Assembly (NCBI GenBank): GCA_963755825.1
Contig: CAVWLA010000001.1
Coordinates: 248,001-312,000 of the forward strand
From: DATBQN01 sp963755825
Lineage (GTDB): Bacteria; Acidobacteriota; Thermoanaerobaculia; Multivoradales; UBA5704
Direction: 5' to 3'
DNA length: 64,000 bases
The translations under genes were made by a program, and so were the position numbers. The notes below the pieces were generated by a model. It saw only the letters and a program-made list of their open reading frames with translations, searched no databases and was not told the DNA's origin. This document shows positions 33,483-41,444 of the stretch, in pieces. Position 1 is the stretch's first letter; the number at the start of each line of letters is the position of its first letter.

Positions 33483-34322
33483 ATGGCCATCGCGATCTAC
33501 CAGGTGGACGCCTTCACCGATCGCCCCTTCGCCGGCAACCCCGCCGGCGTCTGCCCGCTGCCGGCGTTTCCCGCCGCCGATTGGATGCGCGCGGTGGCGG
33601 CGGAAATGAACCTCGCCGAGACGGCGTTCGTCGTCCGCCACGAGAGCCCCGCCGGCGGCGGGGTGGAGCTCGACCTGCGCTGGTTCACGCCGACGATCGA
33701 GGTGAAGCTCTGCGGCCACGCGACGCTCGCCGCGGCGCATCTCCTCTGGGAGATCGGCGCCGTGCCGGCGGGGGAGGGGATCACCTTCCACACGCTCTCC
33801 GGACCGCTCGGCGCGGTGCCGGCCGGCGACTGGATCGAGCTCGACTTCCCCGCCGAGCCGCCGGCGCCGCTCGCCACGCCGCCGGACGGCCTCGCCGCCA
33901 TGCTCGGCGCCACGCCGCTCTGGGTGGGAGCGAATCGCTTCGACCTGGTCGTCGAGGTGACGGCGGAGGAGGTGGTGCGCGATCTGGCGCCCGACATCCG
34001 GCGCCTCAAGGCTCTGCCGTATCGCGGCGTTCAGGTGACCGCGGCCGCGGCTCCGGGTTCTTTGGCGGACGGCTACGATTTCGTCTCGCGTTTCTTCGCC
34101 CCGGCCGCCGGAGTCGACGAGGACCCGGTCACCGGCTCCGCTCACTGCTGCCTGGGACCCTTCTGGAGCGGCAGGCTGGGGAGGAAGGCGCTCGTCGGCC
34201 GCCAGCTCTCGGCGCGCGGCGGAACGGTGCGGGTGGAGACGCTGGGCGAGCGGGTGAGCCTCGGTGGGCAGGCGGTGACGGTCATCCGCGGCGAGCTGGT
34301 GGGGAGCGCGACGACGTTCTAG
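33483..34322 (+). CDS. PhzF-family isomerase/epimerase
   Basis: 279 residues from an ATG preceded by GAGGAG. Motifs of the PhzF/diaminopimelate epimerase-like fold: YQVDAFTDRPFAGNPAGVC, the acidic general base region NLAETAFV, LRWFTPTIEVKLCGHATLAAAH, and the C-terminal half ending GVDEDPVTGSAHCCLGPFW. In PhzF a Glu acts as base; here NLAETAFVV carries it. Family members include DHHA isomerases, but most chromosomal ones have unknown substrates. It stands alone and diverges from the isoprenoid operon. Cytoplasmic; no evidence of a phenazine cluster. Confidence 0.9.
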   Translation: MAIAIYQVDAFTDRPFAGNPAGVCPLPAFPAADWMRAVAAEMNLAETAFVVRHESPAGGGVELDLRWFTPTIEVKLCGHATLAAAHLLWEIGAVPAGEGITFHTLSGPLGAVPAGDWIELDFPAEPPAPLATPPDGLAAMLGATPLWVGANRFDLVVEVTAEEVVRDLAPDIRRLKALPYRGVQVTAAAAPGSLADGYDFVSRFFAPAAGVDEDPVTGSAHCCLGPFWSGRLGRKALVGRQLSARGGTVRVETLGERVSLGGQAVTVIRGELVGSATTF

Positions 34323-34412
34323 ACGCTGAGCTGCAGGCGATCCCGCCTCCGCTGCGCCGGAGAGGAGCCCGGTGGAGCGGCGACGGGATCGCTCTCGCAT
34401 CCCGCCCAGCGG

Positions 34413-34601
34413 CTACTTGGCGGCATCCACCTCGGCGCGGCCGATCTTCTCTTGCACCTTGCCGACGTTCTTCTGCGCCTTGCCCTTGAGCTCCTGGCCG
34501 AGGTCGCCGGTCACCGCGCCCGCCACTTCGTTCGCCTTGCCGCGGATCTGCTTGTCGACGCCCTCGCCCTGGTTCTTCACGCCGTGATCGCCGATTCCCA
34601 T
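34413..34601 (-). CDS. CsbD-family stress protein
   Basis: 62 residues, highly charged and helical: the pattern QIRGKANEVAGAVTGD followed by ELKGKAQKNVGKVQEKIG is the CsbD repeat. Proteins of this family are induced by general stress (sigma-B in Bacillus, RpoS-like conditions elsewhere) and are probably intrinsically flexible; molecular role unclear. The ATG at 34601 has AAGGAGAC upstream. It diverges from the BNR-repeat gene and is convergent with the PhzF-like gene. Confidence 0.92.
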   Translation of the reverse strand: MGIGDHGVKNQGEGVDKQIRGKANEVAGAVTGDLGQELKGKAQKNVGKVQEKIGRAEVDAAK

Positions 34602-34685
34602 GGTCGTCTCCTTGCGGCGAGAGCCGCGTTCTTGCAGGCGTCGTCGCTTCGTGTTGGGATACTGCCTGCGCCAGCATTCCACTGC

Positions 34686-37436
34686 ATGGATCGTTCCAAC
34701 TCCTTTCGATCGGTTCCGCCGCCGCGGCGTCGGCGCGTGCGCCGCCTCGCCGTCGCCGCCCTGTCGCTGGCGCTCGCCGGCGCGCCGCGGCCGGTGCTCG
34801 CCGGCGTCGACCGCTGGACCTCGCTCGGCCCGCCGGGCGGTCGAGCGCTCGGCCTGGCGTTCGCTCCCGCCGAGGCAGGGGAGCTCTACCTCTCCGCCGA
34901 CGGCGGTCTCTGGAAGAGCGTCGATGGCGGCTCGTCGTGGTGGCATCTCACCGCCGAGGGCGCCGCCGCCCCGCTCGCCGTCGACCCCTTCGACGACCGC
35001 ATCGTCTACGCCGCTCCCGGCGACCGCATCGAGCTCAGCCAGGACGGCGGGCTCACCTGGACGACGGTGCGCACGTCGCCGGGCGAGCGCTTCGTGGCCC
35101 TCGCCGCCGACCGCCAAGCCGCCGGCACCGTCTATGCCCTCGCGGCCGGGCACGGCGTACTGAAGAGCATCGACCACGGCTGGACCTGGACCGACGCCAG
35201 CGCCGGGCTCGCCGGGTTCGGCGCGTACTCCTCGCTGGCGCTCGACCCCAGCCGCCCGGGCGCGCTCTACGTGTCGACCGCGGGCGGCGTCTACGCCAGC
35301 GCCGACGGCGCCCGCCGCTGGTCGCGGGGCGGGCGCGGCCCCGCCGGCGAGATCGTCGCCGGCCGCCTCGCGGTCGCCGCCGCGCCGGGCGGCGTCGCTG
35401 TCGTCTACGCCTTCGTCGGCGGCGCCAGCGGCGCCTGCCTGCTGCGCAGCACGGACACCGGCGCCTCGTGGACGGCGGTGGCGGCGCCCGCTCTCCAGCC
35501 GCAGGGGCCCTTCGACTGCCGCGACGTCGCGGTCGATCCGCTGGATGCCGGCCGGCTCTTCCTGCTGGCGAGCGACGGCAGCCTCTACAGCAGCGCCGAC
35601 GGCGGCGGCGCCTGGCAGCTCGCCGGCCGCCTGCCCGGTCTCTTCGCGGCTCTCCGCCTCGATCCGCACGACCCGCGCACGCTCTACGCGCTCGCCGGTG
35701 CCGGCAGCGACGACGGGGTGGCGCGCAGCGGCGACGGCGGCCGCACCTGGCGGACGATCGACGACGGCTTCGATGCCCTCTCGATCGAGCGTTTGGCGAC
35801 CGCCAGCGGCGCCCTCGGCACGCTCTACGCGCTGGCGACCGACGGCGCGCTGTGGAAGAGCGGCGACTACGGTATCCAATGGGCGCCGCTCGCCATCGGC
35901 CTGCCGAGCTTCGAGCTGGCGGTCGATCCCTTCGACGCGCAGCACGTGCTGCTCGCTCTCTCGAGCGGCACCATCGCCAGCCGCGACGGCGGCGCCACCT
36001 GGTCGCCGGCGCCGGGGGCCGGACCCGCCGGCGTCGTGCGCCTCGCCTTCGATCCCTTCGTCCGCGAGTCGCTCCTCGCCGGCACCGCGGACGGCCACAT
36101 CTTCGCCAGCCACGACGCAGGAGCGAGCTGGGCGGCGCTGGCGGCGGCCGGTCCGGCCTGCGCCTCCTGCTCGCCGGCGGCGGTCGCCTTCGTCTTCGAT
36201 CCCGTCGACCCGCGGCATCTCTATGCCGTCGTCGGCGGCCGGCTCGCCGTCAGCGGCGACGCCGGCGCCTCGTGGACGGCGCAGCCGGCGGCCGGCGGCG
36301 ACCTGCGGGCGCTCATCCTCGATCCCTCGGCGCCGCGCACGCTCTACGCCGGCGGCTGCGACGGTGTCCGCAAGAGCCCGGACGGCGGCATCACCTGGCG
36401 CGCCAGCGGCGAGGGCATCGCGCTCGCCGCGGCCGGTGCCGCGTCACCCGCGTGCGTGGAGCGGCTGGCGATCGACCCGCGCCGCCCGGAGACGCTCTAC
36501 GCCGGCGCCGGCGGCGCGCTCTCCGGCCTCTACCGCAGCACCGATGCCGGCGCCAGCTGGGCGCCGCTCGCCGGCGCCGCCGGCCTGCCGGCCGATGCGG
36601 CGGTCCGCGCGCTGGCGCTCGAGCCGACTGACTCGGGCCGCCTCTATGCCGCGACCTCGTCGCTGGGTGTGGTGACCGGGCGCTTCGCGGGCGCGGCGCC
36701 GCTCGGCCTCGGCGCCACGCCGGCGGGAGCGGCGCGCTACAGCCTGCGCGCCGCCTGGCGGGACTTCGCCGGCGACACCGGGCCGGCGACGCCGGTGGCG
36801 CTCGGCGCCGACGCCGGCTACTTCTCGTTCTTCTCGCCGGCCGACCTCGAGCTCGCCGTCAAGGTGCTCGACGGCAGCGGTGTCAACGGCCACCTGTGGG
36901 CGTTCTATGGTTCGCTCACCGACGTGCAGTTCGAGCTCACCGTCGCCGACGCGCTGACCGGCGCCGTCCGCTCGTACTTCAATCCCGCTGGGCAGCTGGC
37001 GAGCGTCGGGGATACCGGCGCCCTGCCGGCGCTCGCCGCCGCCGAGCCCCCGGCTCCCTTCCGGCGCCCGCCGCCGATCGCGGCGGTCGCCTTCCCCCCG
37101 GCTCCCTGCGCTGCAGGAGCGGCGGATCTCTGCCTCGCCGCCGGCCGGTTTCGCGCCACGGTCGTATGGCAGACCGCCGCCGGCTCCGGCGCCGGCCAGG
37201 CGATTTCGCTCGGCGACGACGGCGGCTATTTCTGGTTCTTCGTTCCCGGCGTCCCCGAGCTCGCCGTCAAGCTGCTCGACGGCCGCGCCGTCAACGGCCG
37301 CTACTGGCTCTTCTACGGGGCGCTCTCCGACGTCGAGTACGACCTCCGGGTGGAGGACCTGACGACCGGCGCCGTGCGCGCCTACCACAACCCCGCCGGG
37401 CACCTGGCGAGCGCGGCCGACGTCGACGCCTTCTGA
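34686..37436 (+). CDS. Secreted BNR/sialidase-repeat protein with two copies of a lineage-type C-terminal domain
   Basis: 916 residues. A twin-Arg-rich start (PPPRRRRVRRLAVAALSLALAGAPRPVLAG) serves as signal peptide. Residues ~40-660 are BNR/VPS10-like propeller blades, each with the Asp-box style S.DGG.TW (SVDGGSSWW, SQDGGLTW, SGDGGRTW, SRDGGATW, SGDAGASW). This resembles photosynthesis-stability HCF136-like and Xyloglucanase-type propellers but no catalytic set is obvious. The C-terminus has two related ~95-residue domains (ARYSLRAAWRDFAGDTG... and GRFRATVVWQTAAGSG...) each with DxGYFxFF, ELAVKxLDG, VNGxxWxFYGxLxDVxxxLxVxDxxTGAVRxYxNPxG. The same domain ends the two genes on the opposite strand. 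Confidence 0.83.
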   Translation: MDRSNSFRSVPPPRRRRVRRLAVAALSLALAGAPRPVLAGVDRWTSLGPPGGRALGLAFAPAEAGELYLSADGGLWKSVDGGSSWWHLTAEGAAAPLAVDPFDDRIVYAAPGDRIELSQDGGLTWTTVRTSPGERFVALAADRQAAGTVYALAAGHGVLKSIDHGWTWTDASAGLAGFGAYSSLALDPSRPGALYVSTAGGVYASADGARRWSRGGRGPAGEIVAGRLAVAAAPGGVAVVYAFVGGASGACLLRSTDTGASWTAVAAPALQPQGPFDCRDVAVDPLDAGRLFLLASDGSLYSSADGGGAWQLAGRLPGLFAALRLDPHDPRTLYALAGAGSDDGVARSGDGGRTWRTIDDGFDALSIERLATASGALGTLYALATDGALWKSGDYGIQWAPLAIGLPSFELAVDPFDAQHVLLALSSGTIASRDGGATWSPAPGAGPAGVVRLAFDPFVRESLLAGTADGHIFASHDAGASWAALAAAGPACASCSPAAVAFVFDPVDPRHLYAVVGGRLAVSGDAGASWTAQPAAGGDLRALILDPSAPRTLYAGGCDGVRKSPDGGITWRASGEGIALAAAGAASPACVERLAIDPRRPETLYAGAGGALSGLYRSTDAGASWAPLAGAAGLPADAAVRALALEPTDSGRLYAATSSLGVVTGRFAGAAPLGLGATPAGAARYSLRAAWRDFAGDTGPATPVALGADAGYFSFFSPADLELAVKVLDGSGVNGHLWAFYGSLTDVQFELTVADALTGAVRSYFNPAGQLASVGDTGALPALAAAEPPAPFRRPPPIAAVAFPPAPCAAGAADLCLAAGRFRATVVWQTAAGSGAGQAISLGDDGGYFWFFVPGVPELAVKLLDGRAVNGRYWLFYGALSDVEYDLRVEDLTTGAVRAYHNPAGHLASAADVDAF

Positions 37437-37446
37437 AGACGGCGAC

Positions 37447-37476
37447 GGGTCCGGGCGCCGTGCAGCGTCCGGACCC
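37447..37476. terminator. Hairpin terminator between convergent genes
   Basis: GGGTCCGGGCGC and GCGTCCGGACCC form a 12-bp stem (one G-T pair) with a 6-base loop, 11 bases after the BNR gene stop and 21 bases from the end of the convergent PPC gene. Symmetric, so it can serve both strands; no T-run. Confidence 0.6.
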
Positions 37477-37497
37477 GCGCGTCGAGCCGGCGCTCCG

Positions 37498-38346
37498 CTA
37501 CGGACAGTTGGGGAGCGAGCTGGTGTCCTGGATCGGCTGGAACGCCTCGTTCTGCGGGTTGGTGTAGAGGCGGATGAAGCCGGTGGAGGTGTCGGTGACG
37601 GTGATCTGCGTAAAGACGTTGGTGAGGCCGCCGGCGAAGAACCAGTAGTGACTGTTGAGGGAGCAGCCGTCGAGAACCTTCAGCACCGTCTCGACGTTCG
37701 ACGCCGAGAAGAACCAGAGATAGCCGGTGTCGTCGGTGAGCTTGACCACCTGGGCGGCGCCGGCCTGCTGCGGCGTCGAGTACCTGGCGGTGACCTGGAA
37801 GCGGTTGCCTGCTCCCAGGCAGAGCGTCGTGCTGGTCGGCGTGCAGGTGGAGGGCGCCGCCGCCGAGCAGCCGAGCGTCAGGCTATAGGTTCCCACCTGG
37901 TTGACGGCATGGCTCGAGGCAACGGCGAAGTAGGTTCCCGTCGTCGGCGCGGTGAACGAGACCTGCGAGTTGGTGCCGCCGCCGCTGTCGTCGTCCTGGA
38001 TGACCGGGTTGCCGTTCTCGTCCTCGATGATGAGGTAGGTGTCGAAGTTCGCCGAGGCGAGGGAGACGGCGATCTGCTGGCCGCCGGTGGCGCTGAACCG
38101 GTAGAAGTCGTCGAAGAAGGAGCCGACGCTGCCGTTCGGCCCCGGCTCGGTGCAGTCGCTCGCCACCAGGCTTCCGGACACCGTCTGGCCGCAGGCGAGG
38201 GGAACGACGGTGGAGCAGCTCGGGTTGGTGCCGCGGCGGGCGAGCCGCGGTGAACCCGGAGCCGTCGCTGCGGCCGAGGCGTTGGCGGCCGCCGCGGTGG
38301 CGAGCAGGAGTCCGCACGTGGTGGACAAGATGGATGAGCGCTTCAT
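37498..38346 (-). CDS. Secreted PPC-domain protein with shared C-terminal domain (paralog 1)
   Basis: 282 residues: signal peptide (MKRSSILSTTCGLLLATAAAANASAAA), a pre-peptidase C-terminal (PPC-like) domain about residues 45-155 (LACGQTVSGSLVASDCTEPG, FYRFSATGGQQIAVSLASANFDTYLIIEDENG), then LCLGAGNRFQVTARYSTPQQ opening a ~95-residue domain ending IQDTSSLPNCP. The terminal domain has the DTGYLWFF, VLKVLDGCSLNSHYWFFAGGLTN and TGFIRLYTNPQN pattern. PPC domains often assist secretion or folding of enzymes; no catalytic domain is attached here. A tandem paralog follows at 38486-39316. Confidence 0.82.
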   Translation of the reverse strand: MKRSSILSTTCGLLLATAAAANASAAATAPGSPRLARRGTNPSCSTVVPLACGQTVSGSLVASDCTEPGPNGSVGSFFDDFYRFSATGGQQIAVSLASANFDTYLIIEDENGNPVIQDDDSGGGTNSQVSFTAPTTGTYFAVASSHAVNQVGTYSLTLGCSAAAPSTCTPTSTTLCLGAGNRFQVTARYSTPQQAGAAQVVKLTDDTGYLWFFSASNVETVLKVLDGCSLNSHYWFFAGGLTNVFTQITVTDTSTGFIRLYTNPQNEAFQPIQDTSSLPNCP

Positions 38347-38485
38347 GCGCGTCGTCTCCTTTATGTGGAAACCGCCCCGCGCGGACGGTCCGACCGCCCA
38401 AAGATTGCAAGGCTGTTGCCAGTCGGCGAGCGGCGGGCCGGAGCGCCTGGCGGCGCCCCGGCCTCGCGACGCAGCACGCCGTACC

Positions 38486-39316
38486 CTACGGACAGTTGGG
38501 GAAGGCGCTGGTGTCCTGGATCGGCTCGAAGGCCTGGTTCAGCGGATTGGTGTAGAGGCGGGTGAAGCCGGTCGTCGTGTCTGTCACCTTGATCTGCGTG
38601 TCGACGTTGGTGAGGCCGCCGGCGAAGAACCAGTAGTGGCCGCCGAGCGTGCAGCCGTCGAGCACCTTGAGCACCGTCTCGACGTTCGACGCGTTGAAGA
38701 ACCACAGGTAGCCGGTGTCGTCGGTCAGCTTCACGATCTGCGCCTGGCCGCTCTGCTGCGCCGACTGGAAGGTCGCCTGGACCTGGAAGCGGTTGTTGAC
38801 GAGGCAGAGCGTCGTCGGCCCCGGAGCGCAGGTGGTGGCGCCGGAGCTGCCGCAGGCGAGGGTCAGGCTGTACGGGCCGGTCGCCGCCGTCTGGGCGCTC
38901 GAGGCGACGGCGTAGTAGGTGCCGCTGGTGGGCACCGTGAAGGAAGCCCGCGAGTTGGTGCCGCCGCCGCCGTCGTCGTCCTGCTGGATGACGTTGCCGG
39001 CACCGTCCTCGATGAAGAGGTAGGTGTCGACGGTCGCCGAGGAGAGCGAGATCGCGATCTGCTGCCCGGCGGTGGCGGTGAAGCCGTAGAGGTCGTCGTA
39101 GAAGAAGCCGCCGCCGTTGGCCGGCTCCTGGCAATCGGTGGTGGCGAGGGTACCGTTGACCGTCTGACCGCAGCTCAGCGGCGTGAGCGGGCAGGTGGTC
39201 CCGGCCCGCGGCGCGAGCCTGGCGAGCGCCTCCGGCTTGGCCGGCACCCCGGCCGCGGCCGGCCCGGCGGCGGTGAGCAAAAATCCCAAGCTCCAAGCGA
39301 ACGACGAATGTCTCAT
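38486..39316 (-). CDS. Secreted PPC-domain protein with shared C-terminal domain (paralog 2)
   Basis: 276 residues with the same plan as the downstream gene: signal peptide (MRHSSFAWSLGFLLTAAGPAAAG), PPC-like domain (LSCGQTVNGTLATTDCQEPANGGGFFYDD... TYLFIEDGAGN), and the terminal domain from LCLVNNRFQVQATFQSAQQSG to IQDTSAFPNCP. The two proteins are similar along nearly their full length, and their leader regions share CATGCGCGTC on the plus strand, so duplication probably included 5' sequence. Likely a cell-surface or extracellular protein; function unknown. Confidence 0.82.
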   Translation of the reverse strand: MRHSSFAWSLGFLLTAAGPAAAGVPAKPEALARLAPRAGTTCPLTPLSCGQTVNGTLATTDCQEPANGGGFFYDDLYGFTATAGQQIAISLSSATVDTYLFIEDGAGNVIQQDDDGGGGTNSRASFTVPTSGTYYAVASSAQTAATGPYSLTLACGSSGATTCAPGPTTLCLVNNRFQVQATFQSAQQSGQAQIVKLTDDTGYLWFFNASNVETVLKVLDGCTLGGHYWFFAGGLTNVDTQIKVTDTTTGFTRLYTNPLNQAFEPIQDTSAFPNCP

Positions 39317-39401
39317 GCGCGTCCTCCTCCAAGATGGGAACCACCCTCTGTGGATGGTCCGCTGGCTGTCCGTCGATCGGGCGGTCGAGCCTCTGGTCGC
39401 A

Positions 39402-40097
39402 TCACCACTCGATGTTCTGCAAGCTGCCTGCCGGGGCCGTCACGGCGAGCGAGCCGTGGAGGCCGCCGCCGGTCACCGTACCGTGGATCGACTGGGGAGG
39501 GAAGGCCGCGGGAGCGGCGGCGGCGAGGCTCGGGAGGGCGAGCTGTGAGGTGTCGCCGGCGATCGTGACGTCGATCTGGAACGCGCCGGCGCCTGTCGCG
39601 GTGACCTGGCCGACGAACGCCAGCGCCGGTCCGTGGGCGAGGCCGCTCGCCGATTCGTAGCGCGCGCCGTGGAGCAGGCCGTGCACCGGCCCTGCCGCCC
39701 AGCCGTCGCCGTCCCGCAGCGCCTTGATGGCGGTCGCCACATAGGGGTTCTGCGCCGCGAGCGCGCCTTCCATCGCGGCCGCGCTCGGCAGCGGCGCCGG
39801 CGCGGCGGCGGTCGGCGCCGCGATCGCGGAAGGGTCCGGCGCGGGAGTCGCGCGGCCGCAGCCGGCCTGCGGCGCTCCCCAGGCGCGGCAGTAGGCGAGG
39901 TAGCTGTCGCCGCCCCAGGGCAGCGCGCCGCCTCCGCACTCGCAGAAGCCGCCCGCCGCCGCCGCGGCGCAGTCGGCCTGCGCACAGCTCCCCGAGCTGC
40001 AGTCCTGCGCGCAGGCGAGGCCCTGCGCCCGAGACGCCGGCGCCGCGGCGGCGAGGAGCAAGAGGGCGGTGAGAGAGGTGAGCCAGAGAGTGCGCAT
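39402..40097 (-). CDS. Secreted Cys-rich hypothetical protein
   Basis: 231 residues. Signal peptide MRTLWLTSLTALLLLAAAAPASRAQ, then a cysteine cluster (ACAQDCSSGSCAQADCAAAAAGGFCECGGG...YCRAWGAPQAGC) that should form disulfides. An Ala/Pro-rich linker leads to a C-terminal beta domain of ~125 residues (NPYVATAIKALRDGDGWAAGPVHG ... SLAVTAPAGSLQNIEW). No family recognised. Follows the next gene on the same strand by 24 bases, so they probably share a message. Confidence 0.68.
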   Translation of the reverse strand: MRTLWLTSLTALLLLAAAAPASRAQGLACAQDCSSGSCAQADCAAAAAGGFCECGGGALPWGGDSYLAYCRAWGAPQAGCGRATPAPDPSAIAAPTAAAPAPLPSAAAMEGALAAQNPYVATAIKALRDGDGWAAGPVHGLLHGARYESASGLAHGPALAFVGQVTATGAGAFQIDVTIAGDTSQLALPSLAAAAPAAFPPQSIHGTVTGGGLHGSLAVTAPAGSLQNIEW

Positions 40098-40121
40098 CGG
40101 TCGGCCTCCGTCAGTGCTCGC

Positions 40122-41432
40122 TCAGGGTCGCTGCTTCCGCGCCGGCGGCGGCTTCGGCTGCCGGTAGGGCGGGAAGGTGAGCAATCGGATGTACCCGGCG
40201 AAGACGTTGTCGGTGTTCTCCGGGTGATAGGTGGCCCAGGTGATGACGCCCTGACCGGAGTCATTGACGTCAAAGTGGTAGTTTTCGGCTGCAAGAAAGT
40301 CGGTTGTGATCAAGAGAGGCGGCGCAGCTTGGCGTGTGTTGGGGTCGAATCGGCTGACGTAAATGCTGGTGTCCCCCGACGGCTCTGCGACGCCCCAGGT
40401 GAGGGCGAAGGTCCCGTCGGCCAAGCCGCGCGCCTGTCCTTGCAGGAAGCCAGAGGGTGGCGCCTGACCCAACTCGAGCGCATCTGTGAGCGGTGCGCCG
40501 AGTTGGTCGAAGAGACGAACATACAGCGCATAGAGATGAGCTTGTTCGGGCACCGCCCAGATAAGCAGAAACCTGCCATCCGGCGCGATGCCAACTCCGA
40601 CGCCGCCATCACGAATTCCGAACGCGCCTTCGGCCTGAGCCACATTCTGTGAGAGCAGAGGCGTCTGCGGTTGTCCGGCTCCTGTAAAAATTTGGAAACC
40701 CAGCGGGCAGGGCCTTGGTGGGACGAAGCTTCTTGCGCAACGCGAGTAGAGAACGATGAAGCGACCTTGGCCATTGATCGCCGCGTCGTCGAAATAGAGC
40801 CGGCTGGGATTCGTGGCGAGTGCGACGGGCACGCCGAGCGGCTTTGTATCGAAGTCAAAAACCTGGATGCTCGGTTGTCGGAATGGGTCTCCATTCGGAT
40901 AGGCGCCATCCAGGCGGAACATCACCGGCAGGAACAATGGATCCAATCCGCCGCTCCACCGATAGTAGAGCTGGTAGTACTCGATGTCCGAATTGGGCCA
41001 AGTGAATGAGCTCTTCAGAATGTTGTCTTGGCGATCGAGGAGAACTGCGGCGCTGGTCTTCGCTAGATAGTGTTGCCAGGTTACCAGGTAGTGGTCACCG
41101 AGCGGCACGATGCCGCCTGTGTCCACCGGCCGACCCGCCTCAGGCACGAAGAGGTTACCGAGCAAAGCGCCATCGGGAGCGTAGCTCTGGACCTCGAACT
41201 GTGGATATCCGTCGGTCCCAGGAGGCACGATCGTCGCTGTTCCAGAGAGGGCGAAGCCGCCATCGGCGAGAAGGGCCACGCTCTGGTAGTAGTGGCTGGC
41301 AAGAAACGGAACATTGAGGACTGGCTCCGCGTGGACGACGTCGTTGCTCGCCGCGCTGAGGTTGTGAGCCAGCAAGGCCACGCACGCCGCGGCCACGAGG
41401 GACCTCCGACTGTGAGCACGATCGATCTTCAA
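40122..41432 (-). CDS. Secreted beta-rich (propeller-like) hypothetical protein
   Basis: 436 residues. N-terminal signal (RRSLVAAACVALLAHNLSAAS). The body repeats a ~50-residue strand pattern with short GL.DG.F.L.W motifs (LLADGGFALSG, IAPDGRFLLIW, GLADGTFALTW), reminiscent of six- or seven-bladed propellers. One cysteine pair (CARSFVPPRPC) is visible. The C-terminus is basic and Pro-rich (PYRQPKPPPARKQRP). No catalytic motif; base composition is somewhat lower in GC than neighbours. Probably an extracellular or periplasmic binding or structural protein. Confidence 0.68.
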   Translation of the reverse strand: MKIDRAHSRRSLVAAACVALLAHNLSAASNDVVHAEPVLNVPFLASHYYQSVALLADGGFALSGTATIVPPGTDGYPQFEVQSYAPDGALLGNLFVPEAGRPVDTGGIVPLGDHYLVTWQHYLAKTSAAVLLDRQDNILKSSFTWPNSDIEYYQLYYRWSGGLDPLFLPVMFRLDGAYPNGDPFRQPSIQVFDFDTKPLGVPVALATNPSRLYFDDAAINGQGRFIVLYSRCARSFVPPRPCPLGFQIFTGAGQPQTPLLSQNVAQAEGAFGIRDGGVGVGIAPDGRFLLIWAVPEQAHLYALYVRLFDQLGAPLTDALELGQAPPSGFLQGQARGLADGTFALTWGVAEPSGDTSIYVSRFDPNTRQAAPPLLITTDFLAAENYHFDVNDSGQGVITWATYHPENTDNVFAGYIRLLTFPPYRQPKPPPARKQRP

Positions 41433-41444
41433 CTTTGACTACTC

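Noticed and set aside
34452..34685. N-terminal extension of the BNR protein
   Set aside because: The extension overlaps the divergent CsbD gene and its ribosome site; the ATG at 34686 is followed directly by a signal peptide.
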